This document shows positions 22,881-35,445 of a DNA stretch of 64,000 bases, piece by piece. Location: positions 47,632,404 to 47,696,403 of the forward strand of contig CM063502.1 in assembly GCA_032207245.1 (NCBI GenBank), given 5' to 3'. The DNA comes from Pardosa pseudoannulata (Eukaryota; Arthropoda; Arachnida; Araneae; Lycosidae). Numbering within the stretch: the stretch's first letter is position 1; each line of letters opens with the position of its first letter. The position numbers and the translations under genes are program-made. The notes beneath the pieces were generated by a model. That model did not search any database, was not told the origin of the DNA, and was given only the letters and a program-made list of their open reading frames with translations.

Positions 22881-25800
22881 TACGTAATTGGTTTGTTGGG
22901 AACATTGCGATCATTTGTCACATTGTTTCTGAATATTTATCTGGCGTCTCTGTCTGGAACAGATCAGGTGTCTGGAAAATCTGTCTGGGACAATCAAGAC
23001 CATGAGACTAAACATCCCAACACTAGGACTAAAAGCTGACAAGAGTTGTGCTTCTAAAAATGATAAAATTCGACTAAAATTACAAAAATCTTGTTTGTTT
23101 AAAGTACTTACATGAGTACGCTTTCGTTATTAAATTAAATATATGTACTCGAATGATTATTTTATTTCTAAAAAACCACTTTTTTCGTAGTACTTCACTG
23201 TTTTAAAACTTAAAATAACTTCTTCCCAAGTTTAATATTTTCCACCTCATGCCTACCTCCCAAATATTTCTAGATGGACTGTTTTCTTCAACGTTTCTTC
23301 CATATTTCTGGCATTGTTTACTAAAACGTTTGTCTTATGCATTCTTAAAACTTGAGTATTTCATCAAGTTACAAGCAACGTCGATACAATGGGAAAAAAG
23401 TTTAAAACCCTATACGAATTTAAATAATTTTTATTATATTGTATTAACATGAGAGAAATTCACTACCCAGTTATGTTTCTAAATTAATGATTAACATCAT
23501 TAAAAAATTGGGTAACAATTACTATGAACCCACAGAAAACTAAATTTTTACGAAAAAGATTTCTTTTCAATAAAAATTCTTCTTAAAAAAATTTTAATGC
23601 TTTATATATTTAATAACATTATTTATGCTCATATTAAAAATACACTTGAAATTTTTAGTGGAAGCTTTTCATTTTAATTGATAATTAAAATTAATTTTAT
23701 AAAAAATATAAAACAAATAGTGTTATAAATACGTAAATTACTTTTATTAATGAGCTTTCAAAAAAGCATTGAAAGATCCATATATATATAGTTTATGCAC
23801 TGTCACATCCTCTGAAAGAAAAAAAAAAGTTAAATTTCTTACTTTCTTAGTTTGGTTTGGTGTGGCGTGTAACAGTCAAATCTTTGCTTCACTGGGACTA
23901 ATTAAACTAACTAAGTGCATGTATGCCCTGGGGAATTCTAACCCATCTTGATGGAGTAATTAAAAGTTTCCATAGTTACAATTTTAATGAATATTGAATA
24001 AAGTTATGTATTATATAACTTTCTCAAATAAATAGGATCTTTTCACTTTTTAATAGACAAAATTTTTCACTATCCCTCTATCTGCTGAAAAAGAATTATT
24101 ATCTGCTAAAAGGCTATTAAAAGAACACTTTTAAAGCCAACTTTTAAAAGTTGACATCAGTTGGTTAGTTGGTTGATGTTTACTGGCAGAATTAATTGTA
24201 ATTAATAAAAGTTAATAGTAATTTTTCCTACCCCAGGACAACTGTGGTTAATAAAATCTTTATGAATTCATTACATATAATAAAAGCTAATTTTTTTCAA
24301 ATCAGATAAGAGCAGAAAGAGATCATTAAATTGATCTGGATCATACTTTTTAGAATTTTGATAAACAAGATTATTTTATTTTCCTTTATGTGATTTTTTA
24401 AATGATTTGCAATTAACTAGTGATATAAATTTGCTATCAAAATATAATATCTAAGCAATACCATGCTAAGTAGTCACTAGAGCCATGTCAAATATATAAT
24501 TATGCAAGTATATTTATACATTGTTTTATCAATTATGTAAATTTCTGCTGAAATTATAAAGATTTTTTATTTTCACTAAAGTATTTATTAAAAATCCATT
24601 GAAACCAAAATAGAAATTTTTTTTTAACTTTTACAGAAAAAAATTATTTCTTTCTAACAGAACTAATTAAACGCTGTAAAAATTCTTCTATCCATACAAT
24701 TAAACCTAAAATCATAAATTTTATGAATAATCTATAAAAGTTAACAAGTATGCATGCATGACCAAAAAAAAAAAAAAAGACTTAAATGTTTGTATTTCAA
24801 TTATAGTCAAAATATAAACATGTGAAGACAATTACAAAAATAGATTTTAGGCTTTAAAAATATAAATACCAAAGATAACATCTGTAAAAATATATTTATT
24901 TAATATATTTTTCTCTTTTTGAAATGTTTCCTGAGACTCAAGCACATTTTAAAAAGTATTAAAGAATTCAGATCTCCTAACAACTGTAAAAATGTTTTCT
25001 GTAATAAATAGCCAATATGAAAGGTCTTCATACACTGACATTGAAAATAGTAAATCTGTCCTGAATATTGCTCTCTCATTTGTGTTTGACTAAAAATGTT
25101 CAATTTTTTTTCTGACAAAGAAACATATTACTTTTTAATTTCTGCTCAATAGCCAAATTTCTATATTCTTAGCAACTTTTCAATAATTAAATTGAACAGA
25201 GTTTTAGAATGTTACAAAACAGACCCACAGTATCAAATATTTGAAAATAATTTAAAGACTACAGTTAATAAAATGAATGACATGATTCTTCAACTGCAAA
25301 AATACAAAATGTGTATTTAATATAAGCATTTCACTAAAACAGCTTTCTTTTCCTTAACGTAATGTTACATGTGCTTTCATAGAAAGTAGGCTTCAATAAA
25401 AGTTAATTCTTACGTACTATACAGAATCCAGCTAGTGATACATAACTAAAACAAGCTGTTGAATTAATTTTTATTTCTTGTCTGTCAATGATATGTTAAA
25501 ACTCAAACTAAATCATGAAAACCCATAGAATGAAAACAATATGTGTACTATTAGCCATATTTGTTTATGAACATGCAAAAATTTAGGCTATGGTTTAAAA
25601 GTTTCATGGCAAAAAAAAATTAACTATTATTCAGAAAAGCTGACATTTCAGTGAAATTACATTTTTCATGGAGTGCTGCTATAACAATGAATATGCTTAA
25701 TTATAACAGTATTTTTCTTCTTTGTCTTTTTATTTCCACAAATCTAGTAGTCTATAATTAATAAATATAAATTTGGTCTCTTTGATGGTTATATTTTTAA

Positions 25801-25960
25801 TTATTTTACTTTACGCAGTAAACTGTCACTTACAGAAAAGGTTTCTCTGAAATTAAAACTAAAGTACTATAAAATGTTACAATAATAACAATATTGGTAG
25901 ATTTTTTTATAACAGTAAGTGTAAGAAATACAAAATGAGAAAAGTAGGAGGGTGCTATAC
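22881..25960. other. AT-rich stretch, no gene seen
   Basis: About 3 kb with no supported gene or repeat; long A/T runs only. Confidence 0.5.
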
Positions 25961-25969
25961 AGCAGTGGT

Positions 25970-26370
25970 CTTTTTACTTAGTTGACTCACAAAACCCTTA
26001 AAACTATTTAATTTTTTTAGAGAACCCCATCCAACACTTTGAAAAATATATCTTAAAATAATAAACAAAATCAGTAAGCTATGGGTAGTTTATAAAATAG
26101 TTACAGAAAAGTACTGTATGTTTATTAAAAATTTTAGCATAAAAATAGTGTAATTTACTTGTTAAGAGCTTTGACTCATTCCAGGTGGTGCCCTCCCATA
26201 TATTATATTTTGTGATTCGGTATACTTGATCTTTAAAAAAAGGGGGACAAAAGAAAGAAATTGTCAAAGTTCAGCTGTCTGAATGTTAGCATCAGATTTT
26301 GATTCACAGAACACTTAGATGTACCACAGAACCCCAGGGATCCACAGAACACAGTTTGAAGACGAATACT
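25970..26370. mobile_element. Probable hAT (Charlie-like) MITE, decayed
   Basis: The left end is CAGTGGTCTTTTTACTTAG, then CACAAAACCC and AGAGAACCCC. The right end is ACCACAGAACCCCAGGGATC, then CACAGAACACAGTTTGAAGA. The right end is the inverse of a CAGTGGTCTTCAAACTG-type terminus. No clear target duplication was seen. Confidence 0.5.
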
Positions 26371-28790
26371 TTTAAGTTTAAAATATATGAAGTGGACATA
26401 AAATACATAAAAATTGATGACATCATAAAAACTATAAGAGTTATCTCAAATTTGAGTTTTGCTGAAAAATATGATTTTCCATACTTGTTGTATACTTCAA
26501 ATAATTAATAGATGCTCTTATTAAATATGTGTTTAATTATATTGCATATCTAAAATAACTTTTGTGCATTCATAATATTTCCATGTTTTAAGATTTACTT
26601 TTATATATACATATGTTTTATGAAGCATACGGATGATTGAAGATTTCATATATATTTGATATTTTTAATTTATAAATTTAATCTTTTTAATGTTATTCCC
26701 TTGCTTTTATACTTTAATGAAATTTATATTTTCCCTGTCTTTTAGGTTTATTTTATTTTTATACATCAGTAAAACAGCAACCTAAAAGAATTTGTGACTT
26801 TTTCAAACAAATTAAAATGCAAACCATACCAAGAAACAAACTTCTTCACAAAGTGTTGCAATGGATTTGTGCAATTTATCAATTATAGGAATGCCATTTG
26901 CTATCATAAAAATAGTTAAAAGCTCTGAAGAAAAAAAACATCAGTTCGTGATGGAATGTGAAAATTTGAAGAAGATCATGTAAGTTTTATATATTGCATT
27001 CAAGAAAATTCAATTCTTACAAAGTCAGCTATTTAAAACATTGTTAATATTATAAACGTTGTTACTTGGACAGGAAATTATTTAAGAAAACTTCTCTTTA
27101 AATATAAAATTGACTTCTGCATATTAATTTTGAACAGTAATGCAAATTTCAAAGTTCTATATAATAATTGTATGAGAATAATGGTCCTTTTGAACTTTTA
27201 ATATTTCTCGTCTTTTGATTAAAAATGTACTTATAAAGAAAATAAAACAATAACATGATAACTGTTAAACTGCTTTATATTTTTCAAATTCATTATAAGA
27301 TTGGGATATAAAACAATTGATAGTCAAAGAATATAAAAATATACATTAAGAAACAGTATTCTTTTAAGCAAAACATTCTGCTTTATATAAAGCCCACAAG
27401 GAAATACTCGTCAATAATTATTCATGTCTACAAATTTTATACAAAAACTGTGATTACAGAATTTGCTATGGATTAAAAATATTTTAATGTTTTAAGAATG
27501 AAAAAAAAATATTAGTCTAAAACTCTGCCAACTTTTACCAAGCAAAATTCATTCATCAGTAATTTTATAGCATTAGCTATTTACAGTGATAAATTAAAAA
27601 AATTATTTATTGAAAAAATTATTTTTAAAATTTGTTTCAGCAGTTTACAAAAGCACTGAGTTTACAGTTAAAATATGTCATCAATAAGACAAATTTTCAA
27701 CACAAAATCAGAAAACATTTAGGTATATAACAGACATAAGAAAATGAGAAAATTTTCAACCTCAAATAAGAAATATAAAATTGCTATAATTGCAGGGAAA
27801 TATAATCTTCAGAATGTTCAACAATATGATTGTCTTAAATTAAAGAAAATAGATATAAATTAACCAAACACTTAGAATAAATTAACATTTAACACTCAGA
27901 GAGTGTAGTGGAATAGTAATAATTGGTCACAAATAATAGGAACATAGTTTCACAATAGTTATATTTTATGCAACAATAGTAACCAATAACAGAAGCTGAC
28001 TGTCAATATCAGAACCAAATATTTCAGGCTATTACTGAAATTCAATAGGTCAGACTTAGATATTTGAATCTCTACCAAAAAAAGAGAGGGGGACATATTA
28101 AGATAAAATACATTTTAGCCCAAAACTAACTGAAATATTAAAAAATTTCAAGCATTATCAATAACAAAATTCTATTACTTTACAACATATCACTTTATTA
28201 ACCATTTAAAACTTTAGATTTTAAAGATTCAAATTTAGCTCAAAACAACAATTGGCATCATTCATATCTTGATAACAAATTGATGTAAAGGTATCATGCA
28301 CACCTTATAAATAGGACAAATTTTTCAAGTCATGAAATTAAAAATTTAATTAAGTTTATAATATATCAATAAAAATTATTTGCATGAATTAAAATATTTA
28401 TTTTTAAATATTCATTTAGACTAAAACTTTTTAACACAAAACTGCTTTTTTAAAAAAATTATTACTTCAGGATTCTGCATCTTAAAAAAAGTTTTACTGT
28501 ACCATATGATTATAAGATTCATGCAACATAATTTCTTACATAAAGGGCATATATCATATTTTGAATTAACTCCTAGTCATACTTTATATACAAGAATAAA
28601 TAATTAAAAATGCATTGTAATAAATAGTGAAAAGTTTCAAATAAGAGTGAAATGTGGTATAAACATGAACATATTTACTAGAGCATGTCTCCTTTTAATC
28701 AGAACAAAAGTATGGTTTTGCATGAGTTTTATATTAAATGCATTATTCAGATAATGTATGTACACATACACAGCTATATATAAAACAATT
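26371..28790 (-). other. AT-rich stretch downstream of the KCTD3 stop (3' UTR and intergenic)
   Basis: This includes the 3' untranslated region of the minus-strand gene, whose end is not visible from sequence alone. No other gene is seen. Confidence 0.5.
28194..28402 (-). terminator. Candidate KCTD3 poly-A signals
   Basis: Two minus-strand AATAAA hexamers lie at 28397-28402 (about 390 bases past the stop) and 28194-28199. In such AT-rich DNA the hexamer is common by chance. Confidence 0.25.
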
Positions 28791-28990
28791 TCAAGATTGT
28801 CCATCTCTAGCTTCTTCTGCTTGCATTTCTGCTGATTTTACTTGGTGAGAAAGAAAAGCCACATTACAGGCTTTCAATCGGCCAGTTGATGGTGGACTAG
28901 TACATGATGGTGTTGATGATAATGAACTAGCCAAATCACATTGGTCAAGGAGATTCAACATTTCATTAGGAGAAGGGCCACCTCCACCAC
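28791..28990 (-). CDS. KCTD3: KCTD3 exon 15 (last coding exon)
   Basis: Enters in phase 1 after TTCAG and encodes [20 protein letters not shown], a Ser/Thr/Pro-rich stretch and [18 protein letters not shown] before TGA (28791-28793). LLDQCDL is the conserved KCTD3 block. The tail after it is only about 48 residues, far shorter than in vertebrates. Confidence 0.93.
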
Positions 28991-30328
28991 CTGAACATAA
29001 TACATTACAAAAGTAAGACAGAAAAAATACAAAACTACTTAAAAATCAATATATCTATATAAATAGTTATTTATACTATAACAATTTTTACACAAATTTC
29101 TCTAATTTTCTCTAAAGGATTCAAATGGAAACAATTTATATGTGGGCATATGTATAAATGTATAGAAAATACAGAATTTAATCTAAAATGACATATGAAT
29201 GCCTATTTCACATATTTTGTTCCAGTTATAAAGATTATAGCAATAAACAAAGAGTCATTAAAGAAGCCCAATCATAAAACTAGTTTTTATAGTACTGATT
29301 TATTATTTACATCTATTCTGTGGCTCTATTCTCCCCTCTTTGTTGGACTAACGAAGTTCGCTGACAACCGGTTTTGGGGTAGTAGTGACGTCCTTTACCG
29401 AAAAGATAGGAAAAGAGCGATTCTCCCCTCCTCAATGAAGGATTTCTGTTCGTTACGGCTTCGTCTACTGAACGAAAACATTACCCTGTCGTTACCTGTC
29501 GTCGGTGATCGTTTACGACATGGCTACCTATATAGCAGCTTCTTTCTTGCAGAATGAAATTAGCAGATAAATAATTTTAAGAAATGAGAGGACATTTAAA
29601 AAGACAACCGATGCATTTTCTTTGGCAAATAAGTATTTTATTCATTTACATTGATTTCCAAAATATTTAGTGGTCAATTTATGTAACAAACTCAACCATG
29701 AATTGAAAGATTGTCTAGTGTGCATGCAGCACTTTCAACTGAAACTAAGGTGTGTTTTTTTTTTTTTTCATAATTTAAATTTATTTAAATAAAGTTATTC
29801 CTTTTATACTGTTCTACAATAATTTTATTTCAATCTTATTATGCTTTTAACGTACGCAGTAGTTCAACAAAAATATCATTTATCCTTTCAGAAAAAATTA
29901 ACTTTAAATACATTTTAGAATCAAAATCTTCTAGACTAGACTTTTGTTGCTAGTGTAAAATATTTAAGATATTGAAATTTTACAGTGTAATCTAAATAAA
30001 TTTCATTTAACAGTATGTGATAACTTAATTTTTCTTATTATAAATTAGCTATGCTAGTTTTAAATAAATATTTGGAAAAGAACAATTCATATTAGTACTT
30101 GTGCTTTATGCATTGTAAAATAAATTATTTAAATTCCAGATTATTTGTGCTTTAGCATTTTATGCTACAGGCTCCTACCACAGAGCAATTGGGCAGAGCT
30201 GTGATCTGGGATTAAGTCAAACTTCATATTTCTATTGTTTATACAACATTATTAAAGCATATTGTTATGAAATTTTAAATTGGATTCCTTTTTGCATTAT
30301 ATATATACATATACATACATACATACAT

Positions 30329-30389
<61 letters not shown>

Positions 30390-33300
30390 CATATTTGTAT
30401 ATTAATAGAGGTACTAAATGCACATTCCGATGTAATTATTAAATAATGAAACTTTTGATGTAAAATGAAAAATGTAAATGTAGTAAAGCTTCTTTTGATA
30501 ATGATTAAGTGTAAGTTTTCTGTCAATAAAAAGTACCACAAAATACTATACAATCAGTGTTGGACACATTACACAGCATTGCATTTAGAAACTGAAACTA
30601 TAAAGATTAAACTATTTATATTTATTATTTTAATGTTATATATATTACAACATTTGTAAAAACTTTTAAATTAGATAAAATGAGAATAAGTAGTTCTTTA
30701 TGTATGCAATTCTATATTTTGATAAATATTTGAATGATGATATAAAATCTAACAACTGTAAATGTATTTTGCTCTTTCAACGAAATTAAGACAATGCTTC
30801 TAACAAGCGATAAATCAGGTGTGTTTCTGATATGAAATTTTATGTGGGTTTGTACTGAAAATTGTAAAACAAGTTTTTTTTTCTGGAAACTATAAAAAAA
30901 GGCCATCTTTTACCTCAAATAATATTTATATATGATTTTGAAGATAATCAAACTTTTCTGTCTTTCTTTTCTTATTTTTTTCTTTATTGCCTTGTCACAT
31001 TTTTTTCTGCCATGAATCAAGTAAAAACATTTCTTGTGTCATTTGATTAGCTTTTTAAATTTTGGGAAACTTTTGAACAATATGCATGCTAGATCAGATA
31101 TACAAGAGATAGATTTGCATTTTTTAAAACAATATATAAATATATAAATTCATGTATAATAAGTTAAATTAAGAAATTGAATGTTTTCTTCCTGGATAAT
31201 AAACACACATTTATATATGCTTGTGACTGAATTTTATACAGAACATGCATATATTTACAACTCCATAAGGAAGTAATATACGAATTAATACATATTAATA
31301 TATCGAAATATCTATATTTGAGGAATGTTATATCACAATATTAAAACTCAGATATAGCCCAGCTCTAATACCGATATCTGAAAATTCCCTTTATTAATAT
31401 CTTTTATTTTAAATTAGCATGGTTTTTTTTTTTTAAATTTTTTTTAGAGAAATTTGTATAAAGTCCCGAAAATTTTGTCTAAAATACAGAATTTTTTTTT
31501 CAAATTAGAATCACTCATGCGACAAACTTTAGTTTGACTATTTTATGATTTAATAAATTAATATTGTCAAAATATAATATGTAGAAATATACTTTTTTCC
31601 ATTTTGATATCGATTTGATAGGTTCCAATCCATTGGCATTTAGTAGATTTGTTAATACATTCTACAATTCTTCTTTATCATTTGCATTAAAATCCAGAGT
31701 TAATTTAACGTTCAACATTTTTTCATTATTTCCAATAATTTTTTTTAACACTCACTAGCTAGAGAGATTATTGCTCTATACACGTGTGTGTTTGCTTACA
31801 AATAATCTGCTCAAACTTTCTGGGAAATGGGACTGGGAATATGATTGGTTGAAAAACGAAGCCTCGAACCCAAACTCGTTTTAGCGAACAAGCGTGAACG
31901 AAGATTTGCAACGAAACGAGGGGAATCGCTTTCGGTCGAATGTTCGTTGAAACTGTCGGTAAAATTGTTCGTTGAGTAAACGATTTCGGTACGTAACGAA
32001 AAGGGGAGAATTGAGCCACTGATTGGATAAATTAGATCTTATAACATTAGATACAGTATATAACAGTTTATTCTAGCATTGTTTTAAAGTCATTTGTTTA
32101 TAATCTCCATTTTCTCTTCTATGTATTATCTTTCCATTAAATAATAATTTTATATTTAATCAAGCATAATTTAATTTAAGTTGGAAAAAGACCATAAGAC
32201 TATCTACCACTAATCTTTTATTTGCAAGTATATTTACAGTATATACATCAGCGGCAGCAACAGAACCTAACTACTTCTAACCATGCCACTTCTAGTGATT
32301 GGAGCTGAGTATTTATACCCATCAAGAAAGTCACTGGCATCTTCTTTGCTCGAGAAATTTGCATATCACAGAGTGGAAAGTGCAACCATGGTGGAAGTGA
32401 TTTAGATTGAGGAGTAATGCCACAAATCAAAATTTTAGAAAGTTCTTCAGTGGCATGATAGCCCTAGATGGGCCCTAGCCTTCTCCTGAATAAAATACTG
32501 GATAGCTCTATCTTTCGCCCTGGATTTCCAATTAATAATTTTTAAAGTCTGTAAATCATTCTCAATAGAATCCAACAACCTGAGTTTCGGCCATCATCTT
32601 TTCCAGGTGCCTATTGATTTAGCCAAAAAAAATTTTTTTTTTTTTTTTTGTGGAACTGTAGTCATTCAATCTGATTATATGTCCAGCCCATCTTAACTTT
32701 TTAATGCTGATAAAAATTAAATAAATCTGGATTTTTATAAATTCTGTATAATTCAATATTTGTCATCCTTCTCCATACACGATTTACCTGGATACCCCCA
32801 AAACTACTTCTTAAAATTTTTCTTTCAAATACTACTAGTTTTTTTCTTTTTTATCTTTTTCTACCAGTGTATGTTTCTGCTGAATAGGCTAAGACAGGTT
32901 TATTAAACAAATATACATATTGTTAATTTGGTTTTAATTTTAATGAAATTAGACTTTAAATATTTCTTTAGGCCAAAAAACAAAACACTAGTTAGCAGCA
33001 GTATTTATTTTAGAGAGTTGCATAAAATTATTTTCTCACTTTGACATAATATATTATGTCTTAAAACTAGCTTGATGTAAATAAGATTTGTTTATTTATG
33101 TTTTGATTTCAAAGAATATTTATATTTTGTTATATTTTAATGTCCTCCGATATTTGTGGGATTAAATTGAAAAATGTTTTTATTATATAAAAAAAAGTCT
33201 AACTACAGCTAGTTTAGAACAAAGCTAGTATTATATCAAAGCATAAAAAAAATAGTTTATACAATGTTTTAAAATATTGAAGCCTAAATAAGAAGTAGAT

Positions 33301-35352
33301 GTTACCAATGTAAGAGATTCACCAACACTGATTTAAATAATGCTGATAGGAAACTTTTGTCATACTAATACACATGGTGATAATATTTAAATTAAATATA
33401 TTGCAAACATAGTGACATTCAATAGTCAGGCAAATAAGTAATTTTATATGTAACTGGACATAATTTTAATCCACATTTTACTGTTTTATAAAATTACATT
33501 CTTATACTTTGACATATTACTAGATAAGTCATATACCAGCTTTAGCCAAAAACTAATTTTTTTACATCGTGAAAACTTTTTTTTAATTTAATCCCACAAA
33601 TATTGAATAACGATAAACTATAACAAAAGACAAAATATTCCTTAAAATCAAATTAAAATGTATGAATAAACAAATCTTATATTTACATCAAACTAACTTC
33701 AACATAGGTAATATAATAATCCTTTTGAAATGTAACATTTTGAAGTGAAAATGAAGACCATAAACAATGGTTTTGAAAAATAATGCTAAATTAAAACTTT
33801 ACTATATACACTGCTCAAAATAATTAGGAGAACACATGGTTTTAAAGAAATTATGCAAATACTTACACCGATAAGTAACATAAAATAAATCACCCATAAT
33901 AGCTGGAAATCATATGCAAATCAAAGTTCATGACCTCAAAAACCAGAAAAAGAATAAAATATGAAGGGCAGAAATCAGGATGTTTCAGAAACATCTGTTT
34001 CACTGCCTTAACTGAAAAATTAGATTCCCCCCTCCCTTAAATAAAAAAAAGTGACTTGAAAATGTTTTAAAGACGTGATTTACTGGAATCTTTGGCATGG
34101 TGTATTATAGGCAAACTTGAATCCAGGCAAACACAACGTAGTGTCGCAGATGCTATTGGAGTCACTACAAGCGTCATTGCAAGGCTTTGGAATCAATTCA
34201 AAGAAACAGGGAATATTAGACATCAATCAGGTCAAGGTTGGCCATATGCTACTACAGCAACTGATGACTGGTATATACTGTTAACAGCTTGTCAAAAGAG
34301 AACAGACAATGCTACTCAGCTGCAAAGACAGTTGCTCTTGGCAACAAGACTAAGGGTGTCCAGCCAAACAGTACGTAATCAAGGAGGTCTCTAAGCATGT
34401 AGACCAATGGTCTGCATTCTGTTGACCTCACACCACTGTGCAGGGCAAAGAAGATAGACTGGTGAACATCAAGATTGGGAGCAACATGATTGGAACCAAG
34501 TGCTGTTTACAGACAAGTCCCAATTCAATCTAGAGTGTGACACCTAATGTGTTTTGGTATGGAGGGAAAGGAGTATTCAAAATAATCCCACATTCATTCA
34601 TGAAAAGTCACAATACAGATGAGCGAGTTGGAGGTATGGGGTGAAATCAGCATAGTGAGATGTACAGACCTGCATATCATTCAGAATGGTACTTTGATGG
34701 CCTGAAGGTATGCAAACAAGATACTGAGACCTCATGCCATTACTGAGTCAAGATACTGAAACCTTACACTGCAGCCATTGAATATTCCTTTGCTTTCCAG
34801 CATGATAATACCAGACCACATACAGTTCGTCTGTGGAGAACATACTTGAAACTGAAGAATACAGTATATGGAAAGGCCAGTTATTTAAAAGAAAATAATG
34901 CATCATAACAAGGCTATTGTAACCTTGTTTTGAGATTCTTAATAATAAAGACATGATAAAACATTAAACACAACATATAGTTATCACATACAATTTTCCT
35001 TTTAGTATTTCCTGTTTAAGTTCACTGATATGATGTCTTTTTATATTTCTGGTAGTGATTTGTGAATTCAAGTATAAAAGTCTTGGTCAGCTTTTGGCCT
35101 ATTGTGCTAAAAAGTAGTTGTTAACAAACTGTTATGAACAAAGGTAGATGTAGATAGAAAGAAAATGAAATTATCATAAGCCTTTTAAAAAATAGGAGTG
35201 GTGCTAAAACTTTTCATGGAAAGCAATAAAAATATTTGATGAAAAGTTGTGTTTCTATTGTATAACCAAATAAAATTTTTGTTAGGGGATCAAAAAATTT
35301 TATCTTATAGATGAGTAATATTTCATTTCACTGAATATTCACATCTTCAAGA

Positions 35353-35385
<33 letters not shown>

Positions 35386-35410
35386 CGTCAACACCGATCT
35401 CTGGCCATCG

Positions 35411-35445
<35 letters not shown>

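Noticed and set aside
23769..24245. Further SINE copies suggested by TTGGTTTGG- and GTTGGTTAGTTGG-like strings
   Set aside because: The order and spacing of family blocks could not be followed far enough.
29195..29557. 120-codon plus-strand frame as a protein gene
   Set aside because: It starts in AT-rich intron and has no domain; the GC-richer part looks repeat-derived.
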